Below are positions 1 to 8,368 of a DNA stretch of 64,000 bases, piece by piece. The notes beneath the pieces are model-generated. The model made no database searches, had not been told where the DNA came from, and saw nothing but the letters and a program-made list of their open reading frames with translations. The translations under genes and the position numbers were made by a program. Location: positions 1,426,001-1,490,000 of the forward strand of contig OZ255827.1 of the NCBI GenBank assembly GCA_965277625.1, in the 5' to 3' direction. Position 1 is the stretch's first letter; each line of letters begins with the position of its first letter. The stretch comes from G965195345 sp965277625. Lineage in GTDB: Bacteria > Pseudomonadota > Gammaproteobacteria > CAKMZV01.

Positions 1-1
1 G

Positions 2-433
2 ATTTCTTCCAAAAACAAATCAGGGCCATTTATGGGCAGTGAATTTGCCTTTGAAGATCTCAGCTCTTTTGAGCTCAGCAAATACAGCTATGAGTATCTC
101 ACGACCGAAGATATCGATGGTGAAGCCGCTGATAAAGTCAAACTTGTGCCACAAGACAAATATTCTGGCTATAAATACTTCTACACCTGGTATTCTCAAA
201 AGCATTTACAACCGCTGAAATCTGAGTTTTATGACCGCAAAGGCACCTTGTTAAAAACCCTAACTCTCTCCAATTACAACAAATTTGACGTGGGTGTTTG
301 GCGGGCATTGAACATGGAAATGATCAATCATCAGAAAAAGCGTCGCACATTGCTGTCCTTTAAAGATTTTGAATTTGACGTGGGTTTTAAATCCTCTGAC
401 TTTAATAAGCGGAAGTTGAAATCATTACGATAG
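2..433 (+). CDS. LolA-like outer-membrane lipoprotein-sorting family protein, C-terminal part (cut by window edge)
   Basis: The frame is open back to base 2 with no stop, and the residues before the first ATG at 32 read ISSKNKSGPFMGSEFAFEDL. I recognise the PFMGS-(D/E)-F-(S/A)-(Y/F)-ED segment from proteins annotated as outer membrane lipoprotein-sorting protein, which sit beside RND/MMPL transporters. The ATG at 32 is therefore probably internal and the true start lies outside the window. The rest reads as alternating beta strands with charged turns, as expected for a LolA/LppX-type half-barrel that carries lipid across the periplasm. The next gene encodes a DUF1302-like outer-membrane barrel, a common companion. 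The substrate is unknown. The family call is from recall; only the C-terminal 143 or so residues are visible. Confidence 0.6.
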   Translation: MSSKNKSGPFMGSEFAFEDLSSFELSKYSYEYLTTEDIDGEAADKVKLVPQDKYSGYKYFYTWYSQKHLQPLKSEFYDRKGTLLKTLTLSNYNKFDVGVWRALNMEMINHQKKRRTLLSFKDFEFDVGFKSSDFNKRKLKSLR

Positions 434-517
434 TCAACGACAGAATTGATGGCAAACCATCAAAAATCACCATACGACAGAAGCAATGTAGGGGTGCCCT
501 GAGGTCTATATCGTTCA

Positions 518-1714
518 ATGACTCAAGCCATGATTGTTAAACCATTACGTCAATTAGTTCAGCTTGTTCTAATCGGTCTATGCTCGGTCACAGCTTCCAA
601 GGTGATTGCAGAAAGCACCTTTGGCAATGAATTGGGTTTTGATTTGTTGAGCTATACCGATGACAGCATACGGTCGCCACAACAGAACATATTCCCTGCA
701 TTGATCGTTAAGCCTCAATGGGCCTGGATCAGTGAGTCGCAAGAACAACAATTTGTCACAGAATTCTTTTATCTGTACGATTCGGTCGATCAAAGTCGGA
801 CCCATTTTGATGTGCGCGAATTTTATTGGCTCTACCAAGCAGAAACATGGGAAGCTCTGGTGGGTATTAACAAAGTGTTTTGGGGGGTTGCTGAATCAAG
901 GAATCTAGTCAATATCATTAATCAGCAAGATATTGCCTATGGTTTTGATAAATCCTATCGTCTGGGACAACCGATGATCCAAGGGACGTGGGATCAAGAA
1001 GAGGCAGGTGTGATCAGCGCCTATATTCTGCCCTACTTCAGAGAACAAACTCGAGTGGGTGAAAAAAACCCAGGATATATTAATGCAACGCCCCAGTACC
1101 AAGACAGCGCCAAAGCCAATCACGTTGATTATGCCATCCGTTATGCCAATTACATCGACGATCATGAGTTCGCTGTGTCTTATTTTCAGGGCACGGATCG
1201 TATCCCCGCCTACTTATTCCTGAATGGCGTCGGAACGGCGCTTTATCGCCAAGCCAAACAGGTCGGATTGGAATACCAATTGTCTCTTGACGGTTGGCTA
1301 TGGAAGTTTGAAGGCATCCATAAAAGGATCACAGACGACACCGAATTTTTTGCCTCAGTGTTCGGCTTTGAATATACCTTGGTCGGCGCCATCGATGAAA
1401 TTGATATTGGCCTATTAGCAGAAGTCAATTGGGATGAACGCGGTGAACGGAGTAACGATATTTTGCAAAACGATACCTTCTTAGCCACACGCTTTGACTT
1501 TAATGATGTAGATGGCAGTGATATTACTATGGGTGTGAGCGTTGACAATAATAATTTTGGCCAATCTTGGTCAATTCGAGGTTCAAAACGTTTTGGCAAT
1601 GCTTGGAAAGCCGAAGTTTCAAGCTTTTTCTTTTCCTTACCCAACGAAGACCCGCTCGCCCAACGTCTGAACAACCAAGACTACTTACAACTGCGCTTGA
1701 CCTACTTTTACTAA
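518..1714 (+). CDS. DUF1302-like outer-membrane beta-barrel protein
   Basis: The 398-residue product starts with a signal peptide: a basic stretch, then a hydrophobic run to about residue 31 (…TASKVIA|ES). The rest is dominated by amphipathic strands rich in Tyr, Trp and Phe, and it ends in LRLTYFY, an aromatic C-terminal signature typical of outer-membrane barrels recognised by the Bam complex. The content and length fit DUF1302-like porins. ATG 518 and ATG 530 are both possible starts; neither has a strong Shine-Dalgarno. Pairing with the upstream LolA-like gene suggests an envelope lipid or hydrophobic-compound transport unit whose RND component would lie left of the window. Its stop overlaps the convergent stop of the next gene: bases 1711-1714, CTAA, serve both strands. 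The function is not established. Confidence 0.6.
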   Translation: MTQAMIVKPLRQLVQLVLIGLCSVTASKVIAESTFGNELGFDLLSYTDDSIRSPQQNIFPALIVKPQWAWISESQEQQFVTEFFYLYDSVDQSRTHFDVREFYWLYQAETWEALVGINKVFWGVAESRNLVNIINQQDIAYGFDKSYRLGQPMIQGTWDQEEAGVISAYILPYFREQTRVGEKNPGYINATPQYQDSAKANHVDYAIRYANYIDDHEFAVSYFQGTDRIPAYLFLNGVGTALYRQAKQVGLEYQLSLDGWLWKFEGIHKRITDDTEFFASVFGFEYTLVGAIDEIDIGLLAEVNWDERGERSNDILQNDTFLATRFDFNDVDGSDITMGVSVDNNNFGQSWSIRGSKRFGNAWKAEVSSFFFSLPNEDPLAQRLNNQDYLQLRLTYFY

Positions 1715-2820
1715 GCCTGTTGCTCTGTCACAATGTGCAAAACCGTACTGTTTGCATCAATGCCTAAGGACGAACGCAACGCATCACCATTTTGACTGTG
1801 ATGCATAGCCGATAGACTGGCGACGGCAGAAGGTGTCGCCAAAAAATCATACGAATCTTTGAGCCAATCAACCGTTTGCTGAGCTTGTTTGTCGCTGATG
1901 GTGACAAACCAATCAGCCTCTTTGGCTAATTGTTTAAGAGAGACATGCGAAGGTTCTTTACAATCTAAACGCCCCATATTTGAGCTGGGCCCTTCAGTGA
2001 CAATGGGCTTGCCTACACGGATGCTTTCCATCAATGCTGGGGCAGATTCTGGTTCCACAATAATCACATTTGGTGTCTCACCCCATTGCGCTCTAAGATA
2101 AGCGCATACGGCACCCGCTATGCCACCTACCCCTGCGTGCAATATGATATGGGTGGGTATTTCTGGACATTGCGCGACGATTTCAGCAGCCACTGCCAAA
2201 TAACCCTCCATCAACAGCAAAGGCAAATCGGTATAACCTGGCCACGTTGTATCCGCCAATAAGATCCATCCGTGTTCCTCTGCCGCTGATTTTGCCGCTT
2301 CCAAGCCGATGGCATAGTTGTCACCCACTCGAATGACTTGTGCATCATAGCTTCTCAAGCGTTCGGCAAAACTTTCTGGCACGTGATGACTGAGATAAAT
2401 AATGGCATTTGCACCAAAAACCCGTGCGCCTGCAGCCACAGACAGACCATGATTGCCCGCACTGGCACAAACGTAAGTCACGCCTTTGAGTGCTTGTATT
2501 AATTGCTCAGGCGTTGCACCTTTTAAGTTGATATTTTGGTCAGCCATTGCCTCACTGGCGTGCACTGCAATCACATACGCAGCCCCTGTGGCTTTAAAAC
2601 TACCAAGTCCCATACGCTCGCGCTCATCTTTAATCCATAATTTCGCCACACCCAATTCTGTTGCCATTTGGCTATGATTCAAAAGCGGTGTTTGTTTTGC
2701 CGCGGGACAATGTTGCAATAATGACTGTACTCGCTCTGCATTGACGCTCAGTTGTTTATCGGCCATGCCTTCAGAGGGTGTAATGCCCATGCTTCGATGA
2801 GGGTTTTTTAATAACTGCAT
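1711..2820 (-). CDS. PLP-dependent ammonia-lyase/dehydratase, diaminopropionate ammonia-lyase type
   Basis: A fold-type II PLP enzyme. Numbered from the longer TTG start at 2856, the Schiff-base lysine is K88 in GLGSFKATGAAY, the substrate loop SAGNHG is at 132-137 and the phosphate-binding loop GVGGIAG at 242-248. The WIKDERERMGLGSFKATG context resembles diaminopropionate ammonia-lyase (YgeX type) more than threonine dehydratase. That family eliminates ammonia from 2,3-diaminopropionate to give pyruvate. I chose ATG 2820, which leaves a 13-nt gap after the previous gene; TTG 2856 would overlap that gene by 23 nt, and neither has a good Shine-Dalgarno. It is last of three co-directional genes with a maleate-isomerase-family protein and an M24 hydrolase, a set reminiscent of eutABD-type ectoine genes. 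The actual substrate is unknown, and the EutB name would be a guess. Confidence 0.7.
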   Translation of the reverse strand: MQLLKNPHRSMGITPSEGMADKQLSVNAERVQSLLQHCPAAKQTPLLNHSQMATELGVAKLWIKDERERMGLGSFKATGAAYVIAVHASEAMADQNINLKGATPEQLIQALKGVTYVCASAGNHGLSVAAGARVFGANAIIYLSHHVPESFAERLRSYDAQVIRVGDNYAIGLEAAKSAAEEHGWILLADTTWPGYTDLPLLLMEGYLAVAAEIVAQCPEIPTHIILHAGVGGIAGAVCAYLRAQWGETPNVIIVEPESAPALMESIRVGKPIVTEGPSSNMGRLDCKEPSHVSLKQLAKEADWFVTISDKQAQQTVDWLKDSYDFLATPSAVASLSAMHHSQNGDALRSSLGIDANSTVLHIVTEQQA

Positions 2821-2833
2821 AATATGTTTTAGC

Positions 2834-3574
2834 TCAGTGGTTAAAGATTTGTCCAAAACGAGTCTGACTCGGATGGGGTTTGATTCCGACCGAGCGCATC
2901 ATATCCCAAGCTAGGGTTTGATTGCTGCTGAGCACGGGTATGTTTAGACGTTGTTCTGCTTCTGCAATAATGCTCAAAGCCTGTAAATTTGTGCAAGCCA
3001 CAAATACCGCATCGCAAGCACTACGCTTGGCAACGTGCAAGATGCCTTGCAATATACTTTCGGGCGTAATGCGCGCCACCACAGAATCGTCCATTTGCTC
3101 AAAGGAAGCAAATGCGCTGATCGTTTGGCCGTTGTCGGTCAAGGCTTGACGCATTGCTGCAGAAACATCGGCTATGTAGGGCGTCACAAAGCCAATTTTT
3201 TTTGCACCCAGAGCGTTCAAGGCGTTTTTCGTTGCCTTCAATGGGTCGGTCACTAGCACCTGAGGCAAGACCGATTGAATCGCAAGCTCAACGCGATCAG
3301 ATCCGATCATCGTTGCACCAGAAGTGCAAGCGTAACCAACGACTTCGATTTCTGCACTGCTTGGAAATAATTGAGCACTCTTCGGCATTTGAGCGTGCAT
3401 GGCCTTTAAAGTTTGCTCGTTGACTGTGGTTGAATTTGGAATACGACTGTGCAGAAGCGTGACAGGCAGTTGATCGAAAATAGACCGAAAATCATTCTCA
3501 ATGGTTTCATCTGATTGCAGCACAATCAGCCCCATTGTGTGACCAGTGGTCGAAATTGTAAAAGGTAATGCCAT
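2834..3574 (-). CDS. Asp/Glu racemase superfamily protein, maleate cis-trans isomerase/EutA-like
   Basis: A 246-residue protein of the aspartate/glutamate racemase superfamily with both catalytic cysteines: C83 in GYACTSGATMIG and C194 in FVACTNLQAL. The ACTSG and ACTNL contexts match maleate cis-trans isomerases and the arylmalonate-decarboxylase-like EutA proteins. These enzymes use a cysteine pair for proton transfer or for a covalent intermediate. The length is normal for the group and no signal peptide is present, so it should be cytoplasmic. It sits between the M24 hydrolase (stop 26 nt upstream) and the PLP lyase, probably on one mRNA. Its likely role is isomerising or racemising a carboxylic intermediate. 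The reaction cannot be fixed from sequence. Confidence 0.75.
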   Translation of the reverse strand: MALPFTISTTGHTMGLIVLQSDETIENDFRSIFDQLPVTLLHSRIPNSTTVNEQTLKAMHAQMPKSAQLFPSSAEIEVVGYACTSGATMIGSDRVELAIQSVLPQVLVTDPLKATKNALNALGAKKIGFVTPYIADVSAAMRQALTDNGQTISAFASFEQMDDSVVARITPESILQGILHVAKRSACDAVFVACTNLQALSIIAEAEQRLNIPVLSSNQTLAWDMMRSVGIKPHPSQTRFGQIFNH

Positions 3575-3599
3575 GTTGCTATTCTAAACGATTATGGGT

Positions 3600-4775
3600 T
3601 TATTGAATGATGGGTAATGCTGCGGGTGCTCGCTGTGTCAGTAATTCACAACCTGATTCCCGAATGACGATATTTTCTTCAAGCACAATCATTTTATTGG
3701 GCGCGTACTCAAACCCTGGTTCGATGGTCATGACCATACCAGGCAATAGCGGCGTATCGTCTTGTAGAGAGAGCGAAGGCGGCTCAGTCAACTGCATGCC
3801 CAAGCCATGACCCAATCGCCCAACATTCGACGCTTGAAGCGGTTGTCCATTGTCCAGTGACTTCATGATGATTTGGCACAATGTTTGACAGCTCATATTC
3901 GGGCGAATGGCCTTCAAAGCCTCATCTATGGCACGATTTACAATTTCATAGGCGTATTTGGCTTCATCGCAAATGTGGCCAAAACCAAAATTGCGATCAA
4001 AATCGCAGAAGTAACCATCCCAAACGGCACCCGTATCGAGAAATAAAATGCTTTGATCTTGTATTAATTTATCACCATTGCCTGCAATGATTTGGTAATA
4101 ACCTTGCTGTCCTGAACAGGCTGACACAAATGGGACTTTGTCCGCACCGTTTTTGATCAAGGCTAAACGCATCTTACGGCTTGCGGTGTTTTCGCTGTCA
4201 TTTAATTTTAAAACGTCTGGCATTTCATTAAAGGACATACTACCAATACGGCAGGCGTGGGCAATATGCGCAATCTCAGCTTCGGACTTAATGGCGCGCA
4301 TGCCCCAAATGAGCTTGGAAGCATCGACAAAACTGAAGACAGATAAGTTATTGCGTAATCGATCAAAATCAACAATTGGCATTCGTATGGTTGACTCTGC
4401 ACCCATTTCCCAGCCAATATTGCCATGTCTTTTAGACAGATTGGCTAGAACTGAATTGAGTAAAGAAATACCATCATCCTCTGGCCGAGGTGCTGGCCAT
4501 GTGTGAATCTTTTTGATGATCGTCTCTGCCATAGCAGGCGCACCAATTTCAGGAACAACCGCTGTCAAATCACCGCTTCGAGGGACGATCAAAAACCAGG
4601 GCCGAGTGGGGCTTTCCCAAAAATCAGAACTGAATCCTGAAAAATATTGAAAATTTGTGGGCGTGGTCAACACCATCGCATCCATGCCTGATTGCGCTAA
4701 TTTCACCTGAGCCAATGCCACTCGGTTTTCAAATTCTGTAGAGGTAAAGCCTCGTTTTGGTGCGGTATAAGTCAT
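3600..4775 (-). CDS. M24-family metallohydrolase (Xaa-Pro peptidase / ectoine-hydrolase-like)
   Basis: The 391-residue product has a creatinase-like N-terminal domain (about 1-160) and a pita-bread M24 catalytic domain. The five metal ligands can be assigned as D247 (FLDTGA), D258 (FCDFDR), H323 (LGHGLGM), E352 (TIEPGF) and E366 (VLEENIV), so the metal site looks intact. Members include prolidases, creatinase and ectoine hydrolase DoeA/EutD, which open C-N bonds in small molecules as well as peptides. It is first in the operon with the isomerase- and lyase-like genes, which favours a small-molecule substrate over peptides. The ATG at 4775 faces nadK across a 329-nt divergent spacer. M24 membership is secure; the substrate is not. 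Confidence 0.8.
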   Translation of the reverse strand: MTYTAPKRGFTSTEFENRVALAQVKLAQSGMDAMVLTTPTNFQYFSGFSSDFWESPTRPWFLIVPRSGDLTAVVPEIGAPAMAETIIKKIHTWPAPRPEDDGISLLNSVLANLSKRHGNIGWEMGAESTIRMPIVDFDRLRNNLSVFSFVDASKLIWGMRAIKSEAEIAHIAHACRIGSMSFNEMPDVLKLNDSENTASRKMRLALIKNGADKVPFVSACSGQQGYYQIIAGNGDKLIQDQSILFLDTGAVWDGYFCDFDRNFGFGHICDEAKYAYEIVNRAIDEALKAIRPNMSCQTLCQIIMKSLDNGQPLQASNVGRLGHGLGMQLTEPPSLSLQDDTPLLPGMVMTIEPGFEYAPNKMIVLEENIVIRESGCELLTQRAPAALPIIQ

Positions 4776-5104
4776 GGTTGCCGATTGTGCCTCTGATCAA
4801 AATGGGATTTTACTTGTAATTGATGATATTTTCCGCCCCGTTTATGGCGACAATGACTTTTTATTGATAGAACTGTCTCTTTATTTTTTCTGATCGCCAG
4901 CTTTGTCATGGCTGCATTGGAATGGCGGCCTACCTTACCTACTAGCAATCGTGTCTAATGCGAAAGGGGCATATTCATTTTCACCTTCTCAGTCAAAAAT
5001 TTTATAACAGAATATAATGCCCTTATGGCACCCTACCGATTAAAATATACGCTTGTTTGAAATGATCATTCTGTGTAGCTATCCCTTAGGAAAAATCCTC
5101 ATCC
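4776..5104. other. Divergent intergenic spacer between the M24 gene and nadK
   Basis: This 329-nt stretch contains no ORF I believe and no RNA gene I recognise. It must hold promoters for both flanking genes. On the plus strand a TATAAT box is visible at 5013-5018. I found no matching clear box for the minus strand and no strong operator palindrome. Confidence 0.5.
5013..5018 (+). promoter_or_regulatory. Putative -10 box (TATAAT) for nadK-recN
   Basis: A perfect TATAAT lies 86 nt upstream of the nadK ATG. The region about 17 nt further upstream (near 4990-4995) matches the -35 consensus poorly, so this rests mainly on the -10 match and on its place upstream of an operon start. Confidence 0.4.
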
Positions 5105-5980
5105 ATGGCATTTAAAACCATTGGCATTATCGCCAAAAAACCCGATCCAAAAACTGGCCCAACGGTTGAAGCCACCATTGCCATTCTAAAAAAATTGGAT
5201 TGTAAACTGCTGTTGGAAGAAGATATTGAAACCTTCTGTTCGCCTGGATCGGAGTTTGCTTGCCAACCCGTACAGTCGCTGTACGATCAAGCAGATTTAA
5301 TCGTCTGCATCGGCGGTGATGGCACTCTACTCAATGTGGTTAAAGACATTGCGTTCAATCCCATTCCCGTTGTCGGAATCAATCTGGGACGCTTAGGATT
5401 CTTGGTTGACATCGACACAAGCCATCTTGAAACCCATTTGACTGAAATCATTCAAGGCGCCTATACTTTGGACCAAAGAACGCTGCTTCAAGCTGAAGTC
5501 ATTAGAGACAAAAACGTGATTTTTTCTACCATCGCATTGAATGATTTTGTTATGTGCAAGTCTGCCATGTCACGCATGATCGAGTTTGAATGCTATGTCA
5601 ACAATAAGTTTTTAACCTCGCAACGTTCAGACGGCATCATCATCTCAACGCCGACCGGTTCCACCGCCTACTCACTTTCTGCAGGCGGTCCGATCGTGAT
5701 GCCTCAGTTAGAAGCGCTCAGCATCGTATCGGTTTGCCCACATACCATGTCGCAAAGACCCGTTGTTTTACCCATAGACAGCGTCATAGACCTATACTGC
5801 AATCCACAAACCTTTGAACAGTCTCAGTTTGATTACGATGGCAATTTTGGCATCAAGCTGGCACCAAGCGACCACATTCGCATCAAACAACACGTTAAAA
5901 AAGCCCTCATCCTACACCCTAAAAACTACGATTATTACGAGGTGCTTAGACGCAAGTTGGGCTGGGGAACGCAGCTGTGA
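5105..5980 (+). CDS. nadK: NAD kinase
   Basis: A 291-residue NAD kinase, which phosphorylates NAD to NADP in the cytoplasm. The diagnostic GGDGTLL motif is at residues 70-76, and the second conserved block reads TPTGSTAYSLSAGGPI. The GINLGRLGFL segment is also characteristic, and the length is normal for proteobacterial enzymes. The ATG at 5105 is preceded by an AGGA-like sequence at a rather long distance. The last codons overlap the GTG start of recN by 4 nt, so the two genes are probably translationally coupled; nadK-recN adjacency is common in gammaproteobacteria. Confidence 0.95.
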   Translation: MAFKTIGIIAKKPDPKTGPTVEATIAILKKLDCKLLLEEDIETFCSPGSEFACQPVQSLYDQADLIVCIGGDGTLLNVVKDIAFNPIPVVGINLGRLGFLVDIDTSHLETHLTEIIQGAYTLDQRTLLQAEVIRDKNVIFSTIALNDFVMCKSAMSRMIEFECYVNNKFLTSQRSDGIIISTPTGSTAYSLSAGGPIVMPQLEALSIVSVCPHTMSQRPVVLPIDSVIDLYCNPQTFEQSQFDYDGNFGIKLAPSDHIRIKQHVKKALILHPKNYDYYEVLRRKLGWGTQL

Positions 5981-7617
5981 TTACCAGCTTAGACATCCGC
6001 AATCTTGCGACTGTGGATGCCTTACACATTGACTTAGATGCTGGTATGAGTGCCTTAACTGGGGAGACTGGTGTGGGCAAATCCATTCTCATCGATGCGC
6101 TCAACCTTTGCTTGGGTCAACGCGCTGACAGCACACTGATGCGTGATAAAAACGCTAAAACAGAAGTGACCGTATGTTTTGACATCAGCGCCAATGAATT
6201 GGCCCAACAATGCCTTGAAAACCAAGAATTATCGACCGATGAGTGTATCGTACGACGCACTTTGCTGGTCAATGGCACTTCCAAAGCCTGGATAAATGGT
6301 GTGTTGGTTTCGCTGCAACAACTGCAACAATTGGCGCAACATCTGGTCACAGTCCATAGCCAGCATGCGCATCAAAATCTACTGAAACACTCGGCACATA
6401 GGCTCATTCTCGATGATTATGGCAAACATGATTTGGCGCCCTTAACCGAGGCATTAATCGCCTACAAAGACTTGTGCGATCAATACGATCAATTGAATGT
6501 TTCCGATGATTCTGAACACGCTTTAGAAATCATGCACAACGATCTCAAATCCTTAGAAGCCTTAGCGCCCGAAGCAGATGAATGGGCATCGCTCTCACAG
6601 AAAAGTAAGCAGCAATCGCAGATGTTTGACCTGTTACACAAGATTGAACGGGTGCAAGCGCACATTGATGGTGAACAAGGGGCCATTTCGATGATAAACG
6701 CCAGTATTCAAGAGCTCAATGCCTTTGAGCAATCGTTTGAACAGATTCAGTCAATAAATGAAATGTTATACTCGGCTCAGTCCATATTATCCGAAGGACG
6801 ATCAGACTTGCAGCATTTCATTCAAAAACAAGAATTGGATGAAGAAGCATTGGCACAATTAGAAGCACGCATAGACGCTTGGTACGACTTGGCTCGCAAA
6901 CTTCACGTGATGCCTGAGTTATTGGTCGAGAAATGGCAAGAATTACAACGCTCATACGAGCAGCTTAATAACCTCCAATCCACGCTGGCAAAACTCAAGA
7001 ATGATCAGCAGCGTCTATTGGCGCAATATCAGGTGACCGCCAATGATCTTCATCAGCAACGCGTCGCAACAGCCAAGCAATTGCAGCAGTCGATCAACCA
7101 CCATTTAAAAAAATTGGGGCTGTCCCAGAGTTTTGAAGTCCGTATTGAACAAGCGCTCGATCGCGCGCCTAACCCCTACGGCAATGATCAAATTACTTTT
7201 TATTTTCAACCCAATGCTGGGCTTCAACCTCAAGCGCTCAATAAAATCGCCTCTGGCGGCGAGTTATCCCGTCTCAGTTTGGCCATCGCAGTGAGCACAG
7301 CACAAACCACTCAGCAACCCGCGCTTATCTTTGATGAAGTCGATGTGGGTATTGGCGGCGCCATCTCAGAAGTGGTTGGGGCATTGCTGTGTGACCTCAG
7401 TCAGAATGCTCAAGTCATTGTCATCACCCATCAAGCCCAAGTTGCGGCCAAAGCGCAACATCACTTGAAAATCACAAAATCTCAATTGGCAGGGACCGTA
7501 ACAACTTCGGTTGATGTGTTGCAGGGTGAACAAAAAACCCAAGAAATCGCACGCATGATTGGCGGTATAACCATCACTCGCCAAACCTTGGCGCACGCCA
7601 AGGAAATATTAAGCTAA
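5977..7617 (+). CDS. recN: DNA repair protein RecN (SMC-like ATPase)
   Basis: The 546-residue product has a split ABC ATPase: Walker A GETGVGKS at 29-36 and the C-terminal signature ASGGELSRLSLAIAV followed by Walker B PALIFDEVDVGIGG. Between them lies a long helical coiled-coil region (about 170-360) rich in Gln, Leu and Glu. RecN acts in double-strand-break repair with RecA. The start is a GTG in the 4-nt GTGA overlap with the nadK stop. Its 3' end overlaps the convergent adk gene by 9 nt (7609-7617), leaving no room for a terminator between the coding regions. Confidence 0.95.
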   Translation: MITSLDIRNLATVDALHIDLDAGMSALTGETGVGKSILIDALNLCLGQRADSTLMRDKNAKTEVTVCFDISANELAQQCLENQELSTDECIVRRTLLVNGTSKAWINGVLVSLQQLQQLAQHLVTVHSQHAHQNLLKHSAHRLILDDYGKHDLAPLTEALIAYKDLCDQYDQLNVSDDSEHALEIMHNDLKSLEALAPEADEWASLSQKSKQQSQMFDLLHKIERVQAHIDGEQGAISMINASIQELNAFEQSFEQIQSINEMLYSAQSILSEGRSDLQHFIQKQELDEEALAQLEARIDAWYDLARKLHVMPELLVEKWQELQRSYEQLNNLQSTLAKLKNDQQRLLAQYQVTANDLHQQRVATAKQLQQSINHHLKKLGLSQSFEVRIEQALDRAPNPYGNDQITFYFQPNAGLQPQALNKIASGGELSRLSLAIAVSTAQTTQQPALIFDEVDVGIGGAISEVVGALLCDLSQNAQVIVITHQAQVAAKAQHHLKITKSQLAGTVTTSVDVLQGEQKTQEIARMIGGITITRQTLAHAKEILS

Positions 7618-8262
7618 TTCAGCCAATTTCTTTAGAATGGTTTGGCTGATCGCCTCAATGTCACCGCCGCCTTTGGCTTCGATATAGTGACATTGCCCCT
7701 GCTGAGCCTGTTGCTGATAAAAGGCACTCAATGGCTTGGTTTGTTGATGATACACTTTAAGACGCGATAACACCGTGGCTGCTGTGTCATCTTCTCGTTG
7801 AATCAAATCTTCGCCAGTCACATCATCTTTGCCCTCGACTTTGGGTGGGCTATAAATCATATGATAGGTCCGTCCTGAGGCTGGGTGAACCCTTCTGCCA
7901 CTCAATCTTGCGACCAAATCTTCGTCAGGCACCACCAATTCAATAACGGCATCGATGGTTATATTCTGTTCCACCAAGGATTGTGCTTGGGCAATGGTGC
8001 GTGGGAAACCATCCAACAAATATCCCAATGCACAGTCTTTTTGAACGATGCGTTCTTTAACCAAACCAATGATGATTTCATCGGGTACTAAGCCTCCAGA
8101 GTCCATGTATTTTTTGGCAGCCAAACCCAATTTTGCTTGAGCTTTGACCGACTCCCTCAGCATATCTCCCGTTGATATTTGCGGAATATTGTATTGTTCA
8201 ATAATACGTTGAGCTTGTGTCCCCTTGCCTGCACCTGGTGCACCTAAAAAAATAATTTTCAT
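7609..8262 (-). CDS. adk: Adenylate kinase
   Basis: A 217-residue long-form adenylate kinase interconverting ATP + AMP and 2 ADP. The P-loop GAPGAGKGTQA is at residues 7-17, the AMP-binding segment STGDMLR follows, and DGFPRTIAQA is conserved. The LID region (GRRVHPASGRTYH) has no zinc-binding cysteines, as in enteric enzymes. It is downstream of the aldehyde dehydrogenase gene on the same strand with a 106-nt gap containing its own TATAAT box, so independent transcription is likely. Confidence 0.96.
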   Translation of the reverse strand: MKIIFLGAPGAGKGTQAQRIIEQYNIPQISTGDMLRESVKAQAKLGLAAKKYMDSGGLVPDEIIIGLVKERIVQKDCALGYLLDGFPRTIAQAQSLVEQNITIDAVIELVVPDEDLVARLSGRRVHPASGRTYHMIYSPPKVEGKDDVTGEDLIQREDDTAATVLSRLKVYHQQTKPLSAFYQQQAQQGQCHYIEAKGGGDIEAISQTILKKLAELA

Positions 8263-8294
8263 CTGAGCCTTTATAGATTGTGTATTGGTTTGAA

Positions 8295-8300
8295 ATTATA
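8295..8300 (-). promoter_or_regulatory. Putative -10 box for adk
   Basis: On the minus strand this reads TATAAT, 32 nt upstream of the adk ATG. A TTGAAT hexamer lies at 8315-8320, giving only 14 nt spacing, so the -35 assignment is weak. Confidence 0.4.
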
Positions 8301-8368
8301 CGACCTGTGACTTTATTCAAATGGCATTTGTTTGCAACACAGATGGTTCGCCTTAAAAGAAGGGGGTG

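Noticed and set aside
1243..1674. 143-residue minus-strand ORF
   Set aside because: It lies antisense to the DUF1302-like barrel gene and has no recognisable protein features.
1711..4775. Naming these genes eutA, eutB and eutD (ectoine use)
   Set aside because: The PLP enzyme looks like diaminopropionate ammonia-lyase, and the usual ectoine genes eutC and eutE/doeB are absent, so symbols would be guesses.
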